From an uncultured Pelagibacteraceae bacterium (lineage in GTDB: Bacteria > Pseudomonadota > Alphaproteobacteria > Pelagibacterales > Pelagibacteraceae), in NCBI GenBank assembly GCA_902533775.1, contig CACANA010000010.1, forward strand, positions 1-34,651: a stretch of DNA of 34,651 bases. Reading direction: 5' to 3'. Shown here piece by piece: positions 1-8,328 of this stretch. The notes below the pieces were generated by a model. It saw only the letters and a program-made list of their open reading frames with translations. It ran no database searches and was not told where the DNA came from. A program made the translations under genes and the position numbers. Every line of letters begins with the position of its first letter. The stretch's first letter is position 1.

Positions 1-362
1 CCAAATCTTAATCTTATTATTTCAATAATACTTTTGCCTTGCGGATAACTAGTTCTAAATTTTTTACCAAGATAAATTAAAATAAAAAGCGGAAATGCAG
101 TTCCTAGTGAATAGCCAATAACTGCACCAATTCCTCCCCATGTTGCTGCTGATGCGGGTCCAAATAAAATCCAAGCGCCAAGTGCTGAAGCAACAAGACT
201 TGTTGTTAAGGATAAAGTTCCAATCGAACGGTTTGCAACTAAATAATTATTAAGTCCTTTAAATTTTTTTGAAAAATAAATTCCAACAAAAACAAATATT
301 AAAGAAATTGAAATAATTAATATTATTGCTGATGATTGATTGATTATATTTAAATTATTCAT
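1..362 (-). CDS. thiV: Sodium:solute symporter (SSS family), N-terminal part, truncated by window edge; probable ThiV-like HMP/thiamine-precursor transporter
   Basis: Manual translation of the minus strand from ATG at 362: MNNLNIINQSSAIILIISISLIFVFVGIYFSKKFKGLNNYLVANRSIGTLSLTTSLVASALGAWILFGPASAATWGGIGAVIGYSLG..., typical SSS N-terminus. Directly downstream of a TPP aptamer. Confidence 0.72.
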   Translation of the reverse strand, partial: MNNLNIINQSSAIILIISISLIFVFVGIYFSKKFKGLNNYLVANRSIGTLSLTTSLVASALGAWILFGPASAATWGGIGAVIGYSLGTAFPLFILIYLGKKFRTSYPQGKSIIEIIRLRF

Positions 363-364
363 TT

Positions 365-421
365 TCCCTTTCTGAATTACCGGACAGGTTCTAAGGGTAT
401 TTCTCAGCCTTTTGGCACCCC
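365..421 (-). ncRNA. TPP (thi-box) riboswitch aptamer, compact form
   Basis: Minus-strand sequence GGGGTGCCAAAAGGCTGAGAAATACCCTTAGAACCTGTCCGGTAATTCAGAAAGGGA contains the conserved GGGGTGC, GGCTGAGA, ATACCC, GAACCTG, GGTAAT and AGGGA blocks of the TPP aptamer, with a minimal GCC-AAAA-GGC P3 stem. Confidence 0.9.
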
Positions 422-442
422 ATTTCCAATTTAATTCAAAGA

Positions 443-1186
443 TTAAATGAAATCAATTATTAACTTAGCGCTACTAACAAGAATTAAAGCGTAAATGATA
501 TTATAAAATAAATTTTCCTCAATTATTTTAAGTAATTTGTAACCTATAAAAATTCCAATAAGCGCTAGGGGGAAGAGAGTAACTGATTGATATAAAGTAT
601 CAAAATTCATCATAGATAAATAAACATACAGAGGAAGCTTAATTAGATTAACACAACTAAAAAAAATAATTCTTGTGCCAACATAAATTTCTTTTTTCAT
701 TCTTAGTGGAAGCAAATAAAGACTTGTTGGAGTTCCTCCCGCATGAACACAAAAACTTGAAAAACCAGCAATGGATGAACAAATAGCACCTTTAAAAAAG
801 TTTTTTTTTGCTGGAGTAGTTTTTTCTTTTTTAAATAAAAAATAATGACCAGAAAATAAAAAACCCATTATTCCAACTATTAACTTAAGCAAATCCTCAG
901 AAAAATAAGTAAATGTAAATGAGCCAATTATTATTCCAATAGCTGCAAATGGAACTATTAATTTAAGTGTTCCAAAATCAAACTCTCTTCTAAATCTATA
1001 AACTGCAATAATGTCTGAAAAAATTAATATTGGTAAAATAATTGCAAGTGCTTGATTTAATGGCATTACTACTGTCATTAACGGAACTGAAATTAATGAT
1101 ATTGATCCACCTAAGCCTGATTTAGCAATTCCATATAATACGATAGCTGGAACAACGCTAACAAAGAATAATAAATTTATCTCCAT
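443..1186 (-). CDS. TauE/SafE family membrane protein (putative sulfite/anion exporter)
   Basis: 247 aa polytopic membrane protein; N-terminal glycine-rich hydrophobic repeat (GIAKSGLGGSISLISVPL) and second repeat (GFSSFCVHAGGTPTSLYLLPLRM) typical of TauE/SafE. Confidence 0.8.
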   Translation of the reverse strand: MEINLLFFVSVVPAIVLYGIAKSGLGGSISLISVPLMTVVMPLNQALAIILPILIFSDIIAVYRFRREFDFGTLKLIVPFAAIGIIIGSFTFTYFSEDLLKLIVGIMGFLFSGHYFLFKKEKTTPAKKNFFKGAICSSIAGFSSFCVHAGGTPTSLYLLPLRMKKEIYVGTRIIFFSCVNLIKLPLYVYLSMMNFDTLYQSVTLFPLALIGIFIGYKLLKIIEENLFYNIIYALILVSSAKLIIDFI

Positions 1187-1192
1187 TATAAA

Positions 1193-1357
1193 TTAGAAAT
1201 ATAGTAATAAAGATAAAACCACTAATATTAAAACTAATATGATGACGGCTATGTAATTGAGTTTAATTTTAAATTTGCTTAATAAAAATTCATTAATTTT
1301 TTCCCAGAAAATAATAATTAAAATTAATAGTACTGCTGGAAGAATAAATTTAATCAT
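1193..1357 (-). CDS. Small two-TM membrane protein (54 aa)
   Basis: In-frame ATG at 1357 within the 74 aa ORF gives MIKFILPAVLLILIIIFWEKINEFLLSKFKIKLNYIAVIILVLILVVLSLLLYF. Start chosen because it follows the stop of the upstream small ORF. Confidence 0.55.
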   Translation of the reverse strand: MIKFILPAVLLILIIIFWEKINEFLLSKFKIKLNYIAVIILVLILVVLSLLLYF

Positions 1358-1365
1358 AAATCTAT

Positions 1366-1533
1366 TTACATCAAAAAATACATCAATCCAAATATAACAA
1401 GTATAATTATTATCCAAATTGAAAAATTAGATATCAATTGTTTAATATTTGAGTTTGATCTGAGAAAATTAGGTAGAACTAATATTAAGACTAATATTAA
1501 AAATATTGCTGGAATTATCTGGTCAACAGTCAA
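1366..1533 (-). CDS. Small two-TM membrane protein (55 aa), TTG start, not in the supplied ORF track
   Basis: Manual translation: LTVDQIIPAIFLILVLILVLPNFLRSNSNIKQLISNFSIWIIIILVIFGLMYFLM*; membrane-protein-like composition and fills the gap between flanking genes. Confidence 0.55.
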   Translation of the reverse strand: MTVDQIIPAIFLILVLILVLPNFLRSNSNIKQLISNFSIWIIIILVIFGLMYFLM

Positions 1534-1534
1534 A

Positions 1535-2302
1535 TTAATTTTTTATATTATAACCTTTTTTAAGTATAATTGAGACAAGAGTTACACATACAATTAAAAA
1601 TATAAACATTGTTGAAATACTTATCCAAATATCAAAATCAGAAACTCCATAAAATGCAAACCTCAGCCCATTAATTAAATATACAACAGGATTAAAATAA
1701 GTGACAGTTTGCCAGAAACTTGGGAGCATATCTAGCGAATACAAACTTCCACCTAAGAATACCATTGGTGTTATGACAATTGTTGGTATTATAGACATTT
1801 GCTCGAAATTTTTACTAAGAAGTCCAATTAAAAACCCAAACAAAGCAAAAGTAAAAGCAACTAGAATTAATAAGAAAATCATTAGTAAAGGAAACTTTAC
1901 ATTTACTTCTGCAAAAAAAAGTGAAGTGCAGAAAATTACTGCAGCAACAATTAAGGTTTTAGTTGCACCTGCACCAACATAAGCAATTACAATTTCTACA
2001 GTAGAAATTGGAGCTGCTAAAATTTCATAAATTGTTCCATTAAATTTAGGAAAAAAAATTCCAAAAGAAGTGTTACTGATAGATTGCGTTAATAATGTTA
2101 ACATCAATAATCCTGGAACTATATAAGAGCCATAACTAATGCCATCAATTTTTTGTACATAATCCCCGATTACCGAGCCGAATACTATAAAGTATAATGA
2201 AGTAGATAAAACTGGAGAAAGAAGAGATTGAATTAATGTTCTTCTAAATCTATCCATTTCATGAAAATAAATTGCTCTTAATGCGTAAAAATTAATTCTC
2301 AT
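1535..2302 (-). CDS. ABC-2 type transporter permease
   Basis: 255 aa, ABC-2 permease features ([44 protein letters not shown]-like C-terminal motif); overlaps and follows the cognate ATPase. Confidence 0.88.
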   Translation of the reverse strand: MRINFYALRAIYFHEMDRFRRTLIQSLLSPVLSTSLYFIVFGSVIGDYVQKIDGISYGSYIVPGLLMLTLLTQSISNTSFGIFFPKFNGTIYEILAAPISTVEIVIAYVGAGATKTLIVAAVIFCTSLFFAEVNVKFPLLMIFLLILVAFTFALFGFLIGLLSKNFEQMSIIPTIVITPMVFLGGSLYSLDMLPSFWQTVTYFNPVVYLINGLRFAFYGVSDFDIWISISTMFIFLIVCVTLVSIILKKGYNIKN

Positions 2303-3236
2303 TATTTTCCTTTACCAATGTAACAAAAATCTTTTCAAGATTATTTTGCTCTGTTTTTAAATCTCTCATCCTCAAACCTGCATTTTTTAAATCTTGAAGC
2401 ATCTTTGTGATACCTGTTCTTTCAGCATGTAAGTTATAGTTGTAAATTAATGAATAATTATCATTAGATATTGATAGATTATATTCATTAAGTTCTGCTG
2501 GAATTTTTTCGACTTTATCTTGTAATTCAATGGTTAATTTTTTATGACCCATTTTTTTTAATAAATCTATTTTATTATCAACAACAATTATTTCTCCTTG
2601 ATTAATTACTGCAACTCGGTCTGCGATTGCCTCTGCTTCTTCAATATAGTGTGTTGTTAATATTATAGTTACTCCTGTTTTCCTTAATCCCTCTACAACT
2701 TTCCACATATCTTTTCTCAATTCTACATCAACGCCTGCTGTTGGCTCATCAAGAAATAATATCGAAGGTTCATGTGATAATGCTTTTGCTATCATTACAC
2801 GTCTTTTCATTCCTCCTGAAAGCTGATTTAACCTTAAATCTTTTTTGTCCCATAAACTGAAATCTTTAAGAACTTTTTCTATATGTTGAGGGTTCGGCTT
2901 TTTTCCATATAAACCTCTTGAATATGAAACATTGTTAAACACTGTTTCAAATTGTTCTAATGAAATTTCTTGGGGGACCAGTCCTATTCTTGATCTTGTT
3001 TCTCTATAATCTTTTATAATATCAAAACCATCTACTGTAATTACTCCTGAAGTTGGTTTAACTATACCGCATACAATACTTATCAGTGTAGTTTTGCCAG
3101 CTCCATTCGGTCCAAGCATAGCAATAATTTCACCTTGCTTTATATTTAAGTTAACAGTTTTTAAAGCATTAAATCCGTTGTCATATACCTTCGAAAGGTT
3201 ATCTATTGTTATTAAATCTTTAGTCATTATCCGCAA
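2292..3236 (-). CDS. ABC transporter ATP-binding protein (ABC-2 exporter partner)
   Basis: Walker [10 protein letters not shown], signature LSGGMKRR, Walker [14 protein letters not shown]-loop TTHY. Confidence 0.93.
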   Translation of the reverse strand: MRIMTKDLITIDNLSKVYDNGFNALKTVNLNIKQGEIIAMLGPNGAGKTTLISIVCGIVKPTSGVITVDGFDIIKDYRETRSRIGLVPQEISLEQFETVFNNVSYSRGLYGKKPNPQHIEKVLKDFSLWDKKDLRLNQLSGGMKRRVMIAKALSHEPSILFLDEPTAGVDVELRKDMWKVVEGLRKTGVTIILTTHYIEEAEAIADRVAVINQGEIIVVDNKIDLLKKMGHKKLTIELQDKVEKIPAELNEYNLSISNDNYSLIYNYNLHAERTGITKMLQDLKNAGLRMRDLKTEQNNLEKIFVTLVKENNEN

Positions 3237-3260
3237 TCTTAAAATGATATAGAGGTGTTT

Positions 3261-3704
3261 TTAATGACAAGCAATATTATATTTTTTTAATCTCCAATAA
3301 TTGTATGGCCATGGAGTTAAAAAACCAACTAGTAGCATTATTGGAACTACCCACCAATTTAAAATAGCTCCACCTGTTAAGATTACATCGGTAAGGTTCA
3401 TGGCTATTTCCATACTGACCATAGATATAAAACTCATACCTAATGCAGTCTTAAATGCTTTTGAAAAATCAAGATTTTGTCTTAACAAAATAATAGTTTC
3501 TAAGATTATACTTGTTATCAAACCATTTATAATTGCTAGAATCATAATGCCTAGAACAGGAAAAGGTATTTTAGTTAATTGAAAAAATAAAATTGTTCCT
3601 AAATCTCCTATTGCACAACCTAATAAACACCAGGCAGTATTTTTTGCACTTCTTTTCCAAGTATGTTTGCACGACCAATTAAAATTTATTGTTTCTGAAC
3701 TCAT
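3261..3704 (-). CDS. DUF4396-like four-TM membrane protein
   Basis: 147 aa; NWSCKHTWKRSAKNTAWCLLGCAIGDLGTILFFQ and LTPWPYNYWRL pattern resembling DUF4396 proteins; overlaps the stop of the cytochrome c gene. Confidence 0.6.
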   Translation of the reverse strand: MSSETINFNWSCKHTWKRSAKNTAWCLLGCAIGDLGTILFFQLTKIPFPVLGIMILAIINGLITSIILETIILLRQNLDFSKAFKTALGMSFISMVSMEIAMNLTDVILTGGAILNWWVVPIMLLVGFLTPWPYNYWRLKKYNIACH

Positions 3705-4129
3705 TATTTGCTCATTTCCAAATGGTATTCATAGATATCGTCTTTCCAATAAGATTTAATATATGAAAGAATGTTATCAATACCTTCATCACTTATTTTG
3801 TCACCAAATCCCATCATTTTCCCTTCGTAATTTTTTATCAGTTTAACAAATCCATATTTTATCATTCTATGTAGTAATTCATCTGTGTGATGCCAAGTGT
3901 GACCAGTTCCATTTAAAGGTGGTGCTTTTCTGTGTCCATCCTCATCTAAACCTTGCCAGTTTGCGGCTCCTGCTAGATTTGGCTGATGACATGAGGCGCA
4001 ATATTGATTGTATAAAACCTTACCATTTTTAATAGCTTCTAAAGAGTCTCTAGTTATTGGATAGTGTGAATGGGCTAAACCTATATCTGCATAAAATAAA
4101 ACAAAAAAAATAAAAATATACTTTTTCAT
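3704..4129 (-). CDS. Secreted c-type cytochrome
   Basis: Signal peptide (MKKYIFIFFVLFYADIGLAHS), CASCH heme motif, Met ligand candidates (KMMGFGDKIS). Confidence 0.85.
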   Translation of the reverse strand: MKKYIFIFFVLFYADIGLAHSHYPITRDSLEAIKNGKVLYNQYCASCHQPNLAGAANWQGLDEDGHRKAPPLNGTGHTWHHTDELLHRMIKYGFVKLIKNYEGKMMGFGDKISDEGIDNILSYIKSYWKDDIYEYHLEMSK

Positions 4130-4132
4130 TAA

Positions 4133-4597
4133 TTAATGTGGAGCTCTATATCTACTATGACATGCTTTACAGCTTGACCACATATATTGTTTTAGAGCTG
4201 CTCTAAAATCGTCTTGGTCTTCAATAATTGATGCTAATTTTATCATTTGATCTGATGATTTTTTCATAAGAGCATCAAATTTATCTTTTTCTTCCCATAT
4301 TATAGGTAAGGCTTCTGTTCCGTGTCCCTCTTTTGTATTTTCAGGAAACAAAGTTAATAATTCCAAATAATTATCACTCATTCTTAACATTAGTTTTTTT
4401 GAATCCTCAATTTCAACTTCGTTAAGTAAAATACTAATTCTTTTTGCTAGTTTATAATTTTGACTGAATAAAGATTTTCTTTTCTTTATTATATCTTTTG
4501 CACTTTCTTCTGAAAAAGCATTAGAATTAAATGAAAAAGATAGCACTACAATAAACAACACTTTAAAAATATTATTAATTTTTATAAAATAGCTCAT
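4133..4597 (-). CDS. Cytochrome c'-like protein
   Basis: C-terminal CKACHSRYR heme motif typical of four-helix cytochrome c'; ATG at 4597 (MSYFIKINNIFKVLFIVVLSFSFNSNAFSEE...) gives a plausible signal peptide, unlike the track's 4654 start. Confidence 0.8.
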   Translation of the reverse strand: MSYFIKINNIFKVLFIVVLSFSFNSNAFSEESAKDIIKKRKSLFSQNYKLAKRISILLNEVEIEDSKKLMLRMSDNYLELLTLFPENTKEGHGTEALPIIWEEKDKFDALMKKSSDQMIKLASIIEDQDDFRAALKQYMWSSCKACHSRYRAPH

Positions 4598-5123
4598 GCC
4601 AAATGATATAACATTACGATATAGTTGGTTAGCTAAATTTTTCCATTGGTTCACTTTGTTCCTTCTAATTGCTCAAATACCAATGGGATTTATTTTAGTA
4701 AGATTGGATTTTTCAGATTTAAGAATAACTGTTGAAAATATACATGTGATAGTTGGAATATCTATATTTTACTTAACCTTATTTAGATTAATTTATAAAT
4801 TTTTTAGTAAATCTCCAAAATTAATTCCGGAGGCGTTTATAGGTCAGAATTTAATAGCAAAGGCAAATCATTTTGCTCTTTATGTCGCGCTATTAACAAT
4901 AACAACATCAGGAATTTTAAAAAAATTATTTAATGGCGAAAAATTAAATTTTTTTATTTTTAAATTAAGAATCGAAGATAATTTTGATTTAGCTGATCAA
5001 TTTTACAATATTCATGTTATTTCGAATTACACATTAATTGCATTAATAACATTGCATATATTTGCTGTTTTATTTCATCAAATATTTTTGAAAGAAAACA
5101 TCTTGAAAAGAATGACTAAATAA
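4596..5123 (+). CDS. Cytochrome b561 family protein
   Basis: RYSWLAKFFHWFTLFLLIAQIPMGF, HFALYVALLTITTSGI, HVISNYTLIALITLHIFAVLFHQ: four-TM b561 with conserved histidines. Confidence 0.85.
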   Translation: MPNDITLRYSWLAKFFHWFTLFLLIAQIPMGFILVRLDFSDLRITVENIHVIVGISIFYLTLFRLIYKFFSKSPKLIPEAFIGQNLIAKANHFALYVALLTITTSGILKKLFNGEKLNFFIFKLRIEDNFDLADQFYNIHVISNYTLIALITLHIFAVLFHQIFLKENILKRMTK

Positions 5124-5136
5124 TTAAATAGCTCTG

Positions 5137-5511
5137 ATGAAAAAATTATTTATATTTATTATTTTAATATTAATACCAAATGTTTCTTTAAGTTTTGAAA
5201 AAACTACAAATTTTGATTTAAAAAAATTATTTGAAATTCAAAAATCTGGTAAAACAATTGTTATTAATTCATGGAATAAATATTGTTCAACTTGTGCAGC
5301 TCAAACAAAAGTTTTCGATCAGGCTATGAAAGATTTTAAGGATGTAGAGTTTTTGTTTTACGAGCAAGATAAAAATAAAGATATAGCCAAAACTCTTGGG
5401 ATAAATTATTGGACTACAATTGTAGTTTTCAAAGGTCAAAATGAAGTTGGAAGAGAAATGGGCTTAACCGACAAAGATCAAATATACAATCTTATAAATA
5501 AAGGTATATAG
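5137..5511 (+). CDS. Thioredoxin-fold protein, secreted
   Basis: Signal peptide plus NSWNKYCSTCAAQTKVFDQ (CxxC) and cis-Pro-like region NYWTTIVVFKGQ. Confidence 0.78.
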   Translation: MKKLFIFIILILIPNVSLSFEKTTNFDLKKLFEIQKSGKTIVINSWNKYCSTCAAQTKVFDQAMKDFKDVEFLFYEQDKNKDIAKTLGINYWTTIVVFKGQNEVGREMGLTDKDQIYNLINKGI

Positions 5512-5519
5512 TTCCTTTT

Positions 5520-5541
5520 TACCTCCCCTTTCGAGGAGGTG
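5520..5541. terminator. Hairpin between convergent genes
   Basis: ACCTCC-CCTTTCGA-GGAGGT inverted repeat, flanked by T-run on the left and A-run (aacaaaaaa) on the right, so it could act for either strand. Confidence 0.45.
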
Positions 5542-5666
5542 AATTCAACAAAAAAGAGAGAAATAAATGAATGTTAAATTCAGGAATAATTTTTTAAATT
5601 ATGACTGCTATATAGAATTAATTTTTTTTTTGTCAATTTACGAAAAAGTAAGAGAAAATAGGGATT

Positions 5667-6785
5667 TTAGTTAAGCAAAGCTTTGTGAGCTGGTAAATAA
5701 TCATGGCCAAATACATCTGCTACAGCTTTATGAGTAACGCCTCCTTTAAATACATTTAATCCTGCTTGAAAATTTTGATCATCATTTAAAGCTTTTAAGT
5801 AACCATCTTTTGCTAATTTAGATAAAAAAGGAAGTGTTGCTTTGTTTAAGGCAATTGTTGATGTTCTAGGAACACCGCCAGGCATGTTTGCAACGCAATA
5901 ATGAATTATATCATCTATTATAAAAGTTGGTTCTGCAAAGGTAGTGGGTTTACTGGTTTCAACACATCCTCCTTGATCAATTGCAACATCTACAATCACT
6001 GATCCCCTTTTCATTTTTTTTAACATATTCTTTGTAACTAATTTTGGTGCCTCAGCACCCGGTATCAAAACTCCACCTACTAACAAATCACATTCAGAAA
6101 TTAATTTTTCTAAATCAGTTTTATCACTTAAATTAGGTATTATTTTATCTCCAAATATTTTGGAAAGTTCGTTTAATCTTTTTTCAGATTTATCTACAAT
6201 ATTAACCTTGGCTTTCATGCCTGTTGCAATTATAGCAGCATTTTCTCCTACTACTCCACCTCCAAGTATAACTACATTTCCAGGCTCTACACCAGGAGCT
6301 CCTCCTAACAAAAGACCACGGCCTTTTTGATTTTTTTCTAAACAATGTGCACCCGCTTGTACTGACATTCTTCCAGCTACTGCACTCATTGGTGCTAACA
6401 AAGGAAGTCTTCCGTTATTATCTGTGACTGTTTCATAAGCGATGCATATTGATTTGCTGTCTATTAAACCTTGTGTCAGTTCCTTGGCTGCAGCAAGATG
6501 AAGATACGTAAAGACAACTTGATTTTCTCTTATCATTCTTACTTCGCTAGATTGTGGCTCTTTGACTTTAACAATGATGTCGGAGTCGTTAAATATATCT
6601 TCAGCTGTATTAACTATTTTTGCTCCACTTGATACGTAATGATCGTTTTCAAATCCTGCTTCAAAACCTCCATTATTTTCAATTAAAACTTCGTGGCCAT
6701 TAGAAGTTAATGTCTTTACACTTTCGGGAGTGAGTCCAATTCTATTTTCTTGAGGCTTTATTTCTTTTGGAACCCCGATTTTCAT
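5667..6785 (-). CDS. ald: Alanine dehydrogenase
   Basis: MKIGVPKEIKPQENRIGLTPESV..., AAGRMSVQAGAHCLEK, GVEPGNVVILGGGVVGENAA, VANMPGGVPRTSTIALN. Confidence 0.96.
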   Translation of the reverse strand: MKIGVPKEIKPQENRIGLTPESVKTLTSNGHEVLIENNGGFEAGFENDHYVSSGAKIVNTAEDIFNDSDIIVKVKEPQSSEVRMIRENQVVFTYLHLAAAKELTQGLIDSKSICIAYETVTDNNGRLPLLAPMSAVAGRMSVQAGAHCLEKNQKGRGLLLGGAPGVEPGNVVILGGGVVGENAAIIATGMKAKVNIVDKSEKRLNELSKIFGDKIIPNLSDKTDLEKLISECDLLVGGVLIPGAEAPKLVTKNMLKKMKRGSVIVDVAIDQGGCVETSKPTTFAEPTFIIDDIIHYCVANMPGGVPRTSTIALNKATLPFLSKLAKDGYLKALNDDQNFQAGLNVFKGGVTHKAVADVFGHDYLPAHKALLN

Positions 6786-6794
6786 AGAATTAAA

Positions 6795-8138
6795 TTAATT
6801 TTTTTTGCTTTTTGAATAGTTTGTAATACCAGTTCTTAGTTTCTCGATTATTTCATCGATATGTTTTTTTTCACAGATAAACATTGGAGCAATAATTAAA
6901 CAATCTCCAGTCGCTTTAAAGTTAACTCCTGCATCATAACAGTGTTTGAAACATGTAAATCCTGCTGCGCCAGGTTTTTTATGCATTTTAATATCAATAC
7001 CACCCATCATTCCATAACCTCTTATGTTATCAACAACATCAATATCTTTTAAAGACATTAAACCTTCTTGGAAATATGGAGATAAATTTTTTGCTCTATT
7101 AAAGATATCATCTTTTTCAAAAATATCTTGAACCGCTAAGCCTGCAGCTACTGAGACAGGAATTCCAGAGTAAGTGTAACCATGAAATAATTCTATTGTT
7201 CCTTTTGGAGATCCATCCATAACTGTGTCATAAATTTCTTCTTTACACGCAACTGCACCTAAGGGACTTATTCCATTTGTTGTAGCTTTAGCCATTGTAA
7301 TAATATCTGGAGTAACACCGTATTCTTGCGATGCAAATGGTGAACCTGTCCTTCCCCATCCTGTGATAACTTCGTCAAAAACTAATAAAATACCATGCTT
7401 ATCGCAAATTTCTCTTAGTCTTTGTAAATATCCTTTTGGTGGAACTAATGTTCCTGTTGATCCAGCAATTGGCTCAACAATACAAGCTGCTATGTTCTCT
7501 GATCCAAAATTTGTACAAATTCTCTCAAGATCTTCTGCCATCTCTGCGCCTGTTTCAGGTTGACCTGAAACAAATTTATGTTCTGGTAAATGTGTATGTC
7601 TCATGTGAAGAACACCTGGCATCAAAACATTGGCAAATGTTTTCACGTTGTTAATCATTCCGCCAACAGAAGTAGCTCCGATATTCATTCCATGATAGCC
7701 TCTTTCTCTTCCAACAAACCTAAATCTATGTCCTTCACCTCTTGCTTTATGATATGCAACTGCAATTTTTATTGCAGTCTCAACAGCAGTAGATCCACAA
7801 ATTGTATAAAAAATTCTATTTAAATTTCCTGGTGTATGTTTTGAAATTTTTGTTGCAAGTTCAAATGAACCTCCAAAACCTTGTTGAAATGGTTGAGCAT
7901 AGTCTAATTTTTTTAATTGATTTGTAATTGCATTAATAATTTCTTCTCTTCCATGACCTAAAGGATTACAAAATAATCCCGAGCTTGCATCTATCTGAGT
8001 TTGACCTTGATGATTTTTTAAATAAACACCTTTTGCTTCTACAATCAATCTAGGAGACTCTTTAAAATCTCTATTAGATGTAAATGGCATCCAATGTTCA
8101 TTTAAAGAATTAGGTATTTGAGGTTTTTCTGAACTCAT
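6795..8138 (-). CDS. Class III PLP aminotransferase, probable taurine--pyruvate aminotransferase (or related omega-amino acid:pyruvate aminotransferase)
   Basis: LNEHWMPFTSNRDFKESPRLIVEAKGVYLKNHQG, VFDEVITGWGRTGSPFASQEYGVTPDIITMAKATTNGISPLGAV; adjacent to ald and tauABC. Confidence 0.85.
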   Translation of the reverse strand: MSSEKPQIPNSLNEHWMPFTSNRDFKESPRLIVEAKGVYLKNHQGQTQIDASSGLFCNPLGHGREEIINAITNQLKKLDYAQPFQQGFGGSFELATKISKHTPGNLNRIFYTICGSTAVETAIKIAVAYHKARGEGHRFRFVGRERGYHGMNIGATSVGGMINNVKTFANVLMPGVLHMRHTHLPEHKFVSGQPETGAEMAEDLERICTNFGSENIAACIVEPIAGSTGTLVPPKGYLQRLREICDKHGILLVFDEVITGWGRTGSPFASQEYGVTPDIITMAKATTNGISPLGAVACKEEIYDTVMDGSPKGTIELFHGYTYSGIPVSVAAGLAVQDIFEKDDIFNRAKNLSPYFQEGLMSLKDIDVVDNIRGYGMMGGIDIKMHKKPGAAGFTCFKHCYDAGVNFKATGDCLIIAPMFICEKKHIDEIIEKLRTGITNYSKSKKN

Positions 8139-8187
8139 AATTATGTTCGATTCATAGACTAATTATATAAATTAACCAGTAAATTTT

Positions 8188-8239
8188 AGTCATACTTGCT
8201 ATGTTAAATGACCGCAACTATAGGTTGTAACTTATGACT
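8188..8239. promoter_or_regulatory. Inverted-repeat element in the divergent aminotransferase/tauA promoter region
   Basis: AGTCATA (8188-8194) and TATGACT (8233-8239) are a perfect 7-bp inverted repeat; inner CAAC-TATAG-GTTG dyad. Confidence 0.3.
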
Positions 8240-8328
8240 TTTGAAGCCTGTGTAATTTATTCATCATTTACTTAAAAGAAAATTTAAACTTAAATATCGA
8301 TAATTAAATTTAATTAAGAGGAGATGAA

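Noticed and set aside
1481-1506. Tandem actaatattaa repeats
   Set aside because: Explained by codons for an ILVLIL hydrophobic helix in the small membrane protein; not an independent repeat element.
1701-3582. Plus-strand ORFs 1701..1982 and 3301..3582
   Set aside because: Antisense to well-supported ABC permease and DUF4396-like genes; low-complexity translations, no family resemblance.
4597-4654. Track start of the cytochrome c' gene at 4654
   Set aside because: The extension places 19 polar residues before the signal peptide and overlaps b561 by 59 nt; ATG 4597 fits better.
7363-7823. Three overlapping plus-strand ORFs inside the aminotransferase gene
   Set aside because: Antisense to a highly conserved class III aminotransferase; likely shadow ORFs.
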